From an uncultured Treponema sp. (GTDB taxonomy: Bacteria; Spirochaetota; Spirochaetia; Treponematales; Treponemataceae), in contig CALGGS010000246.1 of assembly GCA_937915735.1 (NCBI GenBank), forward strand, positions 1 through 57,522: 57,522 nt of DNA, read 5' to 3'. The position numbers and the translations under genes were made by a program. Each line of letters begins with the position of its first letter. Position 1 is the stretch's first letter. Below are positions 47,489 through 55,504 of this stretch, one piece after another. The notes beneath the pieces are model-generated. The model did not search any database, was not told where the DNA came from, and was given only the letters and a program-made list of their open reading frames with translations.

Positions 47489-48373
47489 ATGGAAAACATA
47501 AACCTTGTAAAAAGCGGAAGCAATGTCGTTGAAACTTTGATTCAATATCTTGCAAAGGATGCGATTGGCGGCGACTTCCTTAAAAATTATCTCGAAAGCC
47601 GTGAGACTCAGGCCCAGGCTTCAAAACAGCAGCAACAGGCTTTGCAGCGTCTTCTTTCTGACACAAGCGAAATGGAGGAGGGAAACCGAAAAATATCTGA
47701 GGGTGTCGAAGGAAATATCCAGCGTCTTGGAACTATCGCTCAGGCAATTCAGTCCTTAAGAAATTCTGTTGAGCAAATTGATGCTGAGCAGAAAAAATAT
47801 GCGGCCCAGTTCCAGAGCCTTATTGAGCAGGCAAAGGTAATTACATCTCAGATTAACGACATTCAGAATATTTCGGCTCAGACAAATCTTCTTTCGTTTA
47901 ACGCTTCAATCGAGGCGGCCCGTGCGGGAGTTGCGGGAAAAGGCTTCCGTGTCATTGCGAACGAAGTTAAAAAACTTTCAAATGACACCAGTAAAACCTC
48001 CGAAGAAATTAACCTTAATGTCGAAAGACTTGTAAATTCAATCACAAGCCTTGAAAAAATCACTCAGAATAACTCTTCGGCGCTTGAAAAACTTGCGCAG
48101 GAAACTGAAGAAACCCTTGCAACCTTCACTCAGGTCAGGGAAGCAAACTCTACTAGTAACATGAATATCGGACGGATAGGTTCTGTAATCGAAAACAATG
48201 TCCGTGGAATCAACGATGTCATAACAAACATGAAGAATACCGAAAAAATCAACGAAGAAAATTTGCAGCTCTTTGCAAAATGCGCCAGTGACAACGAAAT
48301 GCTCTTCAACGATTTGTATTCTTTCGTTTACGAGCTGAAGGCAATTTTCAAAGATTTAGAAAATCAGGACTAA
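47489..48373 (+). CDS. Soluble methyl-accepting chemotaxis signalling protein
   Basis: 294 residues from the ATG at 47489. No transmembrane segments and no sensor domain: a helical N terminus (1-60, rich in glutamine) leads into a signalling domain with the tip NASIEAARAGVAGKGFRV. The C-terminal part is a long coiled coil ending in FVYELKAIFKDLENQD. Because it lacks a ligand domain it must take its input from a partner, most likely the FIST protein encoded just upstream. Confidence 0.87.
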   Translation: MENINLVKSGSNVVETLIQYLAKDAIGGDFLKNYLESRETQAQASKQQQQALQRLLSDTSEMEEGNRKISEGVEGNIQRLGTIAQAIQSLRNSVEQIDAEQKKYAAQFQSLIEQAKVITSQINDIQNISAQTNLLSFNASIEAARAGVAGKGFRVIANEVKKLSNDTSKTSEEINLNVERLVNSITSLEKITQNNSSALEKLAQETEETLATFTQVREANSTSNMNIGRIGSVIENNVRGINDVITNMKNTEKINEENLQLFAKCASDNEMLFNDLYSFVYELKAIFKDLENQD

Positions 48374-48381
48374 AAATCAGT

Positions 48382-48410
48382 TTGACAACAGTCTGATGAT
48401 ATTGTAATAT
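48382..48410 (+). promoter_or_regulatory. RNase Y promoter
   Basis: TTGACA (48382-48387) and TAATAT (48405-48410) are 17 bases apart, a near-consensus sigma-70 promoter. The leader contains AGGAG (48435-48439). Confidence 0.75.
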
Positions 48411-48447
48411 AGAAGAACTTGATTTCAAAAAACTAGGAGAAATGAAA

Positions 48448-49980
48448 ATGGACAAGATTATTTTGTTCATCGGTCTCCCGGTTCTTGGAATCGTTCTTGG
48501 ATGGATTATTCGATGGTGTTATGCCAGATTTCAACTATCTGCGTCAGAGCAAAAGGCTGAACGCTTAAGACAGGATGCAATAAAGGAAGCAGAAGCACAA
48601 AAAAGAGAAATTTTGCTCGAGGCAAAAGACCAAATCATTCGCGAACGAAAACAGCAGGAACGGGAAGATCGTGAGCGACGCGCCGAAGTACAGCGATATG
48701 AAGCGCGCGTAAACAAAAAAGAAGAGCTTATTGACAAAAGAGCCGAGGAATTTGACAAAAAAGAGGTTGAATTTCAGGATCGTGTCAATGCAATGAAAAA
48801 GCGCGAGGATTTGCTTTCTCAGCAAGAAGAACAGTATCGCCATGAATTAGAGCGAATCTCTGGTCTTTCAGCAAAAGAAGCAAAAGATTTAATCATCAAA
48901 AATCTTGAAAACGATGCTCGCCACGATGCTCAGGCACTTCTTAATAAAATTGAACAGGACGCACAGCTTTCGGCAGAAAAGAAGGCTCAGGAAATCCTTA
49001 TCTCTACAATTCAGAGAATCGCAACCGAAACGACTGGCGACTTAACAGTCACCACTGTTTCTTTACCAGGCGACGAAATGAAGGGGCGAATCATTGGCCG
49101 GGAAGGCCGCAATATCCGTGCCCTTGAAACCCTCACTGGCGTCGATATCATCATCGATGACACGCCGGAGGCTGTCGTTATCTCTTGTTTTGACCCAGTC
49201 CGAAAGGAAATTGCAAAGCAGTCGCTTGAACGGCTTGTTACTGACGGGCGAATTCATCCGGCCCGTATCGAAGAAATCGTTCAGAAAGTCACCCGTGAAA
49301 TCCAGCAGAAGATTTACGAGGAAGGCGAAAAGGTTCTCTTCGATTTGGGAATCCACAATATGAGTCAGGACGGTGTCCGCGCTCTCGGTCGCCTGTATTT
49401 CCGAACGAGTTACGGTCAGAATGTACTTACACACTCGAAGGAAGTCGCGGAAATCGCTTCTTTGCTTGCGGCTGAGGTTGGGGCAAACAAAGAGCTTGCA
49501 AAACGAGCCGCCCTTCTTCACGATATCGGAAAGGGTGCCGAAAACGACAGCGACCAGAACCACGCAGAAGTCGGAGCGGAAATGGCCCGCAAAATGGGCG
49601 AAGACCCGCGGGTTATCAACGCAATTGCCGCTCACCACAACGATGTTGAGGCTACGACAATCGAGGCGGTTCTTGTTCAGATTGCAGACGCAATTAGTGC
49701 CGCTCGTCCGGGTGCTCGCCGGGAGACAGTTGACAACTATGTTAAGCGGCTTGAAAATCTTGAAGAAACAGCCGAAAAATTCAACGGAGTCGAAAAGGCT
49801 TACGCAATTCAGGCTGGCCGTGAGCTTCGTATTCTGGTCAACAACGAAAAAATTCCAGACAATGAAGTCAAGGAGCTTGCTCAAAAAATTGCAAAACAAA
49901 TCGAAACGGATATACGCTATCCGGGTCGCATAAAGCTTACGATGATTCGGGAAACAAGAATCGTCGAATACGCCCGATAA
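48448..49980 (+). CDS. rny: Ribonuclease Y
   Basis: 510 residues. The ATG at 48448 is chosen because it lies 8 bases from AGGAG, whereas the ATG at 48442 is only 2 bases away. An N-terminal membrane helix (about 4-22) leads into a long coiled coil (30-150), a KH domain (GRIIGREGRNIRAL, near 213) and an HD domain with H358-D359 in LLHDIGKG. RNase Y begins mRNA decay at the membrane in many bacteria without RNase E. It has its own strong promoter and terminator. Confidence 0.96.
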   Translation: MDKIILFIGLPVLGIVLGWIIRWCYARFQLSASEQKAERLRQDAIKEAEAQKREILLEAKDQIIRERKQQEREDRERRAEVQRYEARVNKKEELIDKRAEEFDKKEVEFQDRVNAMKKREDLLSQQEEQYRHELERISGLSAKEAKDLIIKNLENDARHDAQALLNKIEQDAQLSAEKKAQEILISTIQRIATETTGDLTVTTVSLPGDEMKGRIIGREGRNIRALETLTGVDIIIDDTPEAVVISCFDPVRKEIAKQSLERLVTDGRIHPARIEEIVQKVTREIQQKIYEEGEKVLFDLGIHNMSQDGVRALGRLYFRTSYGQNVLTHSKEVAEIASLLAAEVGANKELAKRAALLHDIGKGAENDSDQNHAEVGAEMARKMGEDPRVINAIAAHHNDVEATTIEAVLVQIADAISAARPGARRETVDNYVKRLENLEETAEKFNGVEKAYAIQAGRELRILVNNEKIPDNEVKELAQKIAKQIETDIRYPGRIKLTMIRETRIVEYAR

Positions 49981-49998
49981 AAGCACAAAAAAATCACA

Positions 49999-50034
49999 GA
50001 GAACTTCCTGTTTTCGGGAGGTTCTCTTTTTTTT
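49999..50034 (+). terminator. RNase Y terminator
   Basis: GAGAACTTCC (49999-50008) pairs with GGAGGTTCTC (50017-50026, one G-T pair), followed by eight T residues. It lies 19 bases after the rny stop. Confidence 0.88.
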
Positions 50035-50060
50035 GCAAACACTCTTATGCTTCGCAATAC

Positions 50061-50108
50061 AAAAAGACCTCCTTAAGACTGAAAGTCAATCAGTCCTAAG
50101 GAGGTCTT
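50061..50108 (-). terminator. cheB terminator (minus strand)
   Basis: AAGACCTCCTTA (50064-50075) and TAAGGAGGTCTT (50097-50108) form a long perfect stem, extended by GACTG/CAGTC inside with one mismatch. On the minus strand it ends in a short T-run, 34 bases after cheB. Confidence 0.8.
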
Positions 50109-50141
50109 GTAATTCGCGCTAATTAGCGTATTTTTCTACAC

Positions 50142-51353
50142 CTATGAGTTTTCACGCGCAAGCTTTGAGATTTCGTCCGCCATCTTGTCTAGCGGAACTT
50201 GTTTTTGAACTCCGCCAAGCTCAAAGGCAACCTTTGGCATACCGTAAACGATTGCGGTTGCTTCGTCCTGACCAAGAGTCCATGCGCCTTGCTTTCGCAT
50301 TTCTGCAAGCTCTACTGCGCCATCCTTGCCCATACCAGTCATGATTACGCCAAGAGCATGGTTCTGGTAGACTTTTGCCACGGACTCAAAGAGAACATCG
50401 GCAGAAGGTCTGTGACCGTTTCGCTGAGGCTCCTGGGAAAGCCGGAGCATTTTTTTGCCCAAGGCTGTTTGTTCTACATAAATGTGATAGTTGCCCGGAG
50501 CAATGTAGATGTTTCCGCTTTCGATTGGCTCGTTGTCTTCGGCCTCTTTTACATTAAGAGCACAGATTTTGTTGAGCGAGTTGGCGAATTCCTTTGTAAA
50601 GCCCGCAGGCATGTGTTGGACTACGAGAACAGGCTGCTTTAAGTGCGGGTCAATCATCTTGAATACATCCCGGAGTGCGTTAGGACCTCCAGTTGAGATT
50701 CCGATTGCAATGACTTCGATTTTGCCTGGCTTACGAAGCGGCTCGATTACGGCAGGACCTTTTGAGGAGGCTGGCGTTGAAAGAATGCTCGGAGTGACAG
50801 AAGGTTTTGAGACCGTGCTTGAAAGAAATTCCTTTGCTTTTTCGACACCCATTTTTGAGGCGAGCTTTCGTTCTACGAGACGGTCAGAGCCGAGATTCGA
50901 GAAGAAATCGCTTGAACGGACTTGCTTTCCGTGCCGGCGTGCGTAAGAGCCGCCATAAGAAGCGATAAGCTCGATGAGCCTGTCTGAAACTGAGCTGATG
51001 TCGGCAGAAATTGAGCCGTTTGGCTTTGTAATGAAGTCTGCGGCACCGAGTTCGAGACATTCGATTGTGACAGCCGCTCCTTTTTCTGCAATACTAGACA
51101 AAATAATGACAGGAATGTCAACTTTATTTTGCTTCCGCCATTTTAAGAATTCAACGCCTGTCATTGTCGGCATTTCGATGTCAAGAACTATTACATCTGG
51201 CTTGTAAAGCGAAAGATTATTTACAAGAATCTGTCCGTTGCCGGCTTTTCCAGCGACAGAAAGACCTTCGGTTTCGTCAATTACACGGGAAATAAGGTTT
51301 CGCATGAGCGCTGAGTCGTCACAAATTGCTACAGAAATATCTTGCAGATCCAT
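50142..51353 (-). CDS. cheB: Chemotaxis methylesterase/glutamine deamidase CheB
   Basis: 403 residues. The ATG at 51353 lies 7 bases after GGGAGG; a TTG six bases earlier is the alternative. The receiver domain has the acidic pair CDDS (12-13) and phosphoacceptor D58 in VIVLDIEMPTMTG. After a linker (about 150-210), the esterase domain has its serine in IGISTGGPNAL, histidine in VVQHMPAGFT and aspartate in MTGMGKDGA. It demethylates chemoreceptors to reset signalling. cheR lies upstream on the same strand with a 162-base gap. Confidence 0.95.
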   Translation of the reverse strand: MDLQDISVAICDDSALMRNLISRVIDETEGLSVAGKAGNGQILVNNLSLYKPDVIVLDIEMPTMTGVEFLKWRKQNKVDIPVIILSSIAEKGAAVTIECLELGAADFITKPNGSISADISSVSDRLIELIASYGGSYARRHGKQVRSSDFFSNLGSDRLVERKLASKMGVEKAKEFLSSTVSKPSVTPSILSTPASSKGPAVIEPLRKPGKIEVIAIGISTGGPNALRDVFKMIDPHLKQPVLVVQHMPAGFTKEFANSLNKICALNVKEAEDNEPIESGNIYIAPGNYHIYVEQTALGKKMLRLSQEPQRNGHRPSADVLFESVAKVYQNHALGVIMTGMGKDGAVELAEMRKQGAWTLGQDEATAIVYGMPKVAFELGGVQKQVPLDKMADEISKLARENS

Positions 51354-51442
51354 ATTCAATCCTCCCTATAAAAAAAATGTCATAATGAACTTGATTCAGT
51401 ATCTCTAAGGAAGTGCCGATTAACACTTGATGTGATTAATCA

Positions 51443-51452
51443 GGCAGCCCCT
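51443..51452. repeat. Solo MITE-end-like sequence
   Basis: GGCAGCCCCT, reverse AGGGGCTGCC, matches the terminus of the MITE-like element at 24701 (AGGGGCTGTCC) except for one missing T. It lies in the cheR-cheB gap, next to a hairpin-forming GATTCTGAAATAAATTCAGAATGAC-like stretch split at 51464-51489. The same ten bases recur at 57009-57018. They may be remnants of old insertions. Confidence 0.35.
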
Positions 51453-51515
51453 TCCATAAACAAGATTCTGAAATAAATTCAGAATGACAATTTTTATGTT
51501 TTATGCAAAAGTAAA

Positions 51516-52331
51516 TTAAACTTGTTTTTGGTACAGACAAGCCCAGTCGGTTTTCAGGAACTCAAATTTAGTGTCCATTCCGAAAAGGCTTTCTGAGTGT
51601 CCGATGAACAGGTAAGAATGATTAGCCATTGAATTCCAGAAGCGGTCGATTACATTTTTTTGTGCCGGTTCGTCGAAGTAGATAAGAACATTTCGGCAGA
51701 AAACAACATCGAGGTTACGCGCTCCAGAATCGTTACGAAGGTTGTGGTAGTCGAACTTAATCGTGTTCATTAGCTCTGGCTTTACCTGATATCCGCGGTC
51801 ATTCTTTGTGAAGAATCTGTCGAGGTATTTTTGAGGAATGCCAGTGATGCGGGCTTCAGGGTAAAAGCCTGCCTGACCTGTCATGAGACATTTTAATGAA
51901 ATGTCGGATGCAGTGATTTGGAATTTGTATGGTGGTGGCAGAATGTCCGCCAGAATCATTGCGATAGTGTATGGCTCTTCGCCAGTTGAGCAGCCAGCGC
52001 TCCAAATTTTGATAGTTGTGTCGCCGGTCTTGCGTTTTTGCTCGATAACATGAGGGATTACATAGTTTACGAGGGCGTCAAAGTGAGGCTGGTTTCGGAA
52101 GAAACGGGTCAGGTTTGTCGTAACAGAGTCGAGCATGATTTTCATTTCTTCTTTGTTGGACATGACAAGACGATAGTATTCTTCGATAGAGTCAAGCTGT
52201 TTCTCGCGTAGCTTTTCTTTTAGACGGCTGTCCAAAATAGAACGGTTTGTAGCCGAGAAAGTGATACCGCTTTCGTCATAAATCAGTTTTCGGAATTTGT
52301 CAAATTCTGCATCGGTAAGTAAATCTGCCAT
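51516..52331 (-). CDS. cheR: Chemotaxis protein methyltransferase CheR
   Basis: 271 residues. The N-terminal helical domain begins FDKFRKLIYDESGITFS; the SAM-binding part has IWSAGCSTGEEPYTIAM, then ASDISLKCL and VVFCRNVLIYFD. It methylates receptor glutamates, opposing CheB. The ATG is 7 bases after a TATAAT and has no Shine-Dalgarno. Together with cheB it serves the two chemoreceptors in this window and any others in the genome. Confidence 0.95.
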   Translation of the reverse strand: MADLLTDAEFDKFRKLIYDESGITFSATNRSILDSRLKEKLREKQLDSIEEYYRLVMSNKEEMKIMLDSVTTNLTRFFRNQPHFDALVNYVIPHVIEQKRKTGDTTIKIWSAGCSTGEEPYTIAMILADILPPPYKFQITASDISLKCLMTGQAGFYPEARITGIPQKYLDRFFTKNDRGYQVKPELMNTIKFDYHNLRNDSGARNLDVVFCRNVLIYFDEPAQKNVIDRFWNSMANHSYLFIGHSESLFGMDTKFEFLKTDWACLYQKQV

Positions 52332-52338
52332 AAGCCCT

Positions 52339-52367
52339 ATTATACACCCTTAATTCTTAAATGTAAA
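52339..52367 (-). promoter_or_regulatory. cheR promoter, leaderless
   Basis: TTTACA (52362-52367) and TATAAT (52339-52344) on the minus strand with a 17-base spacer; the -10 ends 7 bases before the cheR ATG. This is the clearest leaderless case in the window. Confidence 0.72.
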
Positions 52368-52526
52368 TAAAATAAATTGGGTATCTCTAAAAACTCGCCT
52401 TCAGCGATTTTTCAGAAGTTCCCTTATTAGACAGGTTTTGTGTCTGCATTTGTCTCTTTAAGATGCACCGAATTATTCAGTCGATTGAAAAATTCAATTT
52501 ACAATGGTAAAATTATAACGCATAAA

Positions 52527-53117
52527 ATGAAAAAATCCTATTGTTTTTTTCTTCTTCTTTCAATTTTCTCTTTTTCCTGCTCGCTTAACTATATGAAGGG
52601 TGAAAATTCTGAGGATAAAATCCCGGAGTTTAGCTTCAAGAACGCAAATTATGTAAAATATGAGTCAGGCAAAAAAAATGTTTCTTTGAAGGCCGAAAAA
52701 CTTGAGCAGTACAAGAGCGATAATGCTGTTTTTGCGAGCAATGCTGAATTCGAGACCTTTGACAAGGAAGGAAAAGACGAGACTAGCGGTTCATGCGCTT
52801 TGGTGAGCGCAAACACAAAAAAAGAAATATACACGCTTTATGGCGACATAAGTTTAAAACTGTCAAAGCAGGATATGGAGATTGAGGCTGATTCCCTGAA
52901 TTTTAACAAAAAGACCGAGCAGATAACGAGCAGCCGCACGAGCGAGGTTAAGCTTTCAAAAAAGGACATCCAAATGAGCGGTTACGGTTTTTCTGCGAGC
53001 GGGGTGAGCAAGACTTTTTCTTTTGTTGACACTGTTTCTGGAACTATTGTGACTGACGACAAAAATGAATCAGCCAGAGTAATTAATACTGATGCAGAGG
53101 ATTCAAAGAATGAGTAG
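52527..53117 (+). CDS. lptC: LptC-like lipopolysaccharide export protein
   Basis: 196 residues from the ATG at 52527. The N terminus is a lipoprotein-like signal (KKSYCFFLLLSIFSFSC), whereas E. coli LptC has an uncleaved membrane helix. The rest is a beta-jellyroll of the OstA/LptC type (PEFSFKNANYVKYESG, DNAVFASNAEFETFDKEGK, MEIEADSLNFNKK). It would carry lipid from the LptB complex to LptA. Gene order lptC-lptA-lptB with overlaps supports the assignment. The TATAAC at 52514 lies close to the start, with no Shine-Dalgarno. Confidence 0.8.
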   Translation: MKKSYCFFLLLSIFSFSCSLNYMKGENSEDKIPEFSFKNANYVKYESGKKNVSLKAEKLEQYKSDNAVFASNAEFETFDKEGKDETSGSCALVSANTKKEIYTLYGDISLKLSKQDMEIEADSLNFNKKTEQITSSRTSEVKLSKKDIQMSGYGFSASGVSKTFSFVDTVSGTIVTDDKNESARVINTDAEDSKNE

Positions 53118-54039
53118 AATGAATAGATTTCTCGACTCAAATGCCGTGTCGGGTATGGAGCACCGCCGCAGGCGTTGCCGTAAGGCAATGAGCGTTAGCG
53201 AAGTGCGGAACACCCGTTGCAAGTTGACTTGCGCCATATTAATATCTTTCATTTTTGCTTTATTTTTTACCTCCCCCATTTTTGCAGAGGAAATTAAGTT
53301 TTCTGCTGATTCTATGACAGGAGTTTCTGGAAGCAAGACCGACGAGACCCGTCTTTCAGGAAACGCATTCGTAAAAACTGCTACGATGGAAATTAAGGCT
53401 GACACAATCACTCTGGACGGAGAGGATTTCCGCTACATTACGGCGGAAGGAAGCGTTGAGGGGAAAAATACCGAGACAAAAATGGATTTTACCTGCGGGC
53501 GGCTCCGATACGACAGAAGCACGAAACTCGCCCGCCTTGAAGACACCGTTCATATGGTTGATTTGGAAAATAATGTCACGATTGACAGCCAGATTATCGA
53601 GTACAATCAGAACAAAGAAATCGCTACGATGCAGATTGGCGTTACCTTGAAGCAAAAAAACAACACATGCACCTCAGCGTTCGCAATTTACAGAAAGTCG
53701 GCTCAGATGCTTGAAATGAGCGGAAATCCGAAAATAGTGCAGGGGGACGACACTTTCCGTGCTCAGGAAATTATCTTAAACCTTAATTCCCAGGAAATCA
53801 CCTTGTCGGGCCGTGTTTCGGGCAGCGTGACGGATTCAAAGAAAAGTGAAAATGAGAAAAACGCCGGGAAAGATGAAAAGGCCGGCTCTGATTCTGCTGA
53901 AGGAAAAAGTGATGAAAAGCCGCCTCTTCCCAGCGTGACTGATATTTTGAATAGTGATGCGGAAGGTGAAACTGAAAGCGAAAAGCTGAAAGATGAAAGT
54001 TCTGAAGGTGATAAAGAGGATTCAGAGGGGGAGGAGTGA
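53110..54039 (+). CDS. lptA: LptA/OstA-like periplasmic lipid-transport protein with repeat-derived N terminus
   Basis: 309 residues from the ATG at 53110, with GAGG 9 bases upstream and an 8-base overlap with lptC. Residues about 15-40 are encoded by a dispersed GC-rich repeat (arginine-rich, MEHRRRRCRKAMSVSEVR) and push the signal sequence (LTCAILISFIFALFFTSPIFA) to residues 43-63. The OstA core follows (IKFSADSMTGVSGSKTDETR, GNAFVKTATMEIKADTITLD, GRLRYDRSTKLARLED). The C-terminal 80 residues are acidic and low-complexity. An alternative start downstream of the repeat would have to lie at a non-ATG codon. It forms the periplasmic bridge for lipid export. Confidence 0.78.
   Translation: MSRMNRFLDSNAVSGMEHRRRRCRKAMSVSEVRNTRCKLTCAILISFIFALFFTSPIFAEEIKFSADSMTGVSGSKTDETRLSGNAFVKTATMEIKADTITLDGEDFRYITAEGSVEGKNTETKMDFTCGRLRYDRSTKLARLEDTVHMVDLENNVTIDSQIIEYNQNKEIATMQIGVTLKQKNNTCTSAFAIYRKSAQMLEMSGNPKIVQGDDTFRAQEIILNLNSQEITLSGRVSGSVTDSKKSENEKNAGKDEKAGSDSAEGKSDEKPPLPSVTDILNSDAEGETESEKLKDESSEGDKEDSEGEE
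53152..53232. repeat. GC-rich palindromic repeat, copy 3, inside lptA
   Basis: In reverse orientation it reads GTGTTCCGC, then TTCGCTAACGCTCATTGCC, then TTACGGCAACGCC and GCTCCATACC. This matches copy 1 near 9820 (TTCGCTCAGCGCTCATTGCC, TTGCGGCAAC) and the framework of copy 2. It contains TTGCC-GTAA-GGCAA and ends in GCAAGT-TG-ACTTGC. It keeps the lptA frame open. Confidence 0.7.
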
Positions 54040-54854
54040 TGTTGTTTGGGAAGAAGATGACTGAAAACAGAGAAGTGAGGAGTGAGGATGGGGAAATCAG
54101 GACTGTAGAGCGGGAAAATCCTGCTTCACTTCATACGCTTCGGGTTTCCTCGCTTTATAAGTCCTTTGGAAAAAAGAAGGTTGTGCAGGGCGTTGATTTT
54201 CAGATGCAGACAGGCGAGGTTTTGGGGCTTTTGGGGCCTAACGGAGCCGGAAAAACCACTTCTTTCTATATGATTGTCGGTTTTTATAAGCCGACTTCAG
54301 GCGAAATTTTTCTGGATAATAAGCGAATTACCCCCCTTCCGATGTTTAAGCGCGCACAGCTTGGAATTTCTTACCTTCCTCAGGAGCCAAGCGTTTTTAA
54401 AAAGCTTACTGTCGAAGAAAATATCTGGTCGATTTTGGAGACTCGTCCTGACCTGACTCGTGCAGAAAAGAAACAAAAGCTGGAGGAGCTTATCGAAGAA
54501 TTCGCGATTGGCAGAATCAGAAAGCAGCTTGCATACACCCTTTCGGGCGGGGAACGCCGCAGAACGGAGATTGCCCGCTCCCTTGCGATTGAGCCGAAAT
54601 TCCTTTTGCTAGACGAGCCTTTCGCCGGCATTGACCCGATTGCGGTTGCCGACATCAAGGGGATGATAAAGCTCCTCGCAAACAGGGGAATCGGCGTTCT
54701 GATTACAGACCACAATGTCCGCGATACCCTGGAAATCACTGACAGGGCGATTATCGTCAGCACGGGGCAAATTTTGATTCAAGGCACGAAGCAGGAAATC
54801 ATCGACAGCCCAAAAGCCCGCGAAATTTACCTTGGCGAAGGCTTTCATATGTAG
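54039..54854 (+). CDS. lptB: LptB lipopolysaccharide export ABC ATP-binding protein
   Basis: 271 residues from the ATG at 54039, whose A is shared with the lptA TGA (TGATG). Walker A GPNGAGKTT (about 67-75), signature LSGGERRRTEIARSL, Walker B FLLLDEPFAGIDPIAV and the DHNVRDTLE switch are all LptB hallmarks. An extra 35-residue charged N terminus precedes the domain. The permeases LptF and LptG are not in the window. In spirochaetes lacking classical LPS, this system may move other outer-membrane lipids. Confidence 0.93.
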   Translation: MLFGKKMTENREVRSEDGEIRTVERENPASLHTLRVSSLYKSFGKKKVVQGVDFQMQTGEVLGLLGPNGAGKTTSFYMIVGFYKPTSGEIFLDNKRITPLPMFKRAQLGISYLPQEPSVFKKLTVEENIWSILETRPDLTRAEKKQKLEELIEEFAIGRIRKQLAYTLSGGERRRTEIARSLAIEPKFLLLDEPFAGIDPIAVADIKGMIKLLANRGIGVLITDHNVRDTLEITDRAIIVSTGQILIQGTKQEIIDSPKAREIYLGEGFHM

Positions 54855-54968
54855 CCAAAGGCATAGGGTGCGTCCCTGTGGAAAGCGACGGCGCAACAAC
54901 TTCCTAAACTTTACCTTTCAAATTCCGATATTCATAAAGACAGCATATTTTGTTGTTGTCGGGGTTTT

Positions 54969-55487
54969 ATGAACAGGTGGGTAAAATCAATCATTTCTTT
55001 AATTTTCGCTCTTTTTTCCCTTTCGGCTTTGTCTGCAAAGTCTATGTCTATTCAGATTATTCAGAATAATCCAGGGCAGGAAAAGGTCTGGGCGACTTCT
55101 TATCTTTTTGAGCAGAATATCACGGACTATTTTTTTGATACCGGAAACATCGTCTCAAGCTCTCCGGTCTGGATTAGCGATACGGATGAAAAAAACCGTG
55201 GGGCTTTAAAGGCTTCCCTGAAGGAGAATCTTGAGGGCGGAATGGATATTTTGGTTCGTGTCGAGCTTTTTTATAACACGGGCGATTCTTCAAACCCGGA
55301 GGGGCTTCTTCTTGAGAATATAAAAAAAGTTCAGTGGAAGGGCTACTATACTTCAACGGGAATTGAGATTTTTGAAGGAAACGCCACTCCCGAAAAAGCC
55401 AGCGAAAAAAATAACAATGAGATGGGCTTGAGCCAGTTTGCGGCTCTTGTCGCTTATCAAATCAATAACCAAATGAAACAAAGATAG
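54969..55487 (+). CDS. Secreted hypothetical protein
   Basis: 172 residues with a signal peptide (VKSIISLIFALFSLSALSA) and a beta-rich mature part; no family recognised. Its end (SQFAALVAYQINNQMKQR) is a helix. It lies 18 bases upstream of the SPOR-domain gene and may be co-expressed. The 114 bases between lptB and this gene contain a hairpin-poor stretch with no gene. Periplasmic or outer-membrane location is expected. Confidence 0.65.
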   Translation: MNRWVKSIISLIFALFSLSALSAKSMSIQIIQNNPGQEKVWATSYLFEQNITDYFFDTGNIVSSSPVWISDTDEKNRGALKASLKENLEGGMDILVRVELFYNTGDSSNPEGLLLENIKKVQWKGYYTSTGIEIFEGNATPEKASEKNNNEMGLSQFAALVAYQINNQMKQR

Positions 55488-55504
55488 GAAAAGAGGGGAT
55501 TCTT

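Noticed and set aside
49063..49986. 307-codon minus-strand frame
   Set aside because: It is a shadow of RNase Y with no Shine-Dalgarno or recognisable protein content.
52440..52526. Longer lptC start
   Set aside because: The lipoprotein signal begins at 52527.
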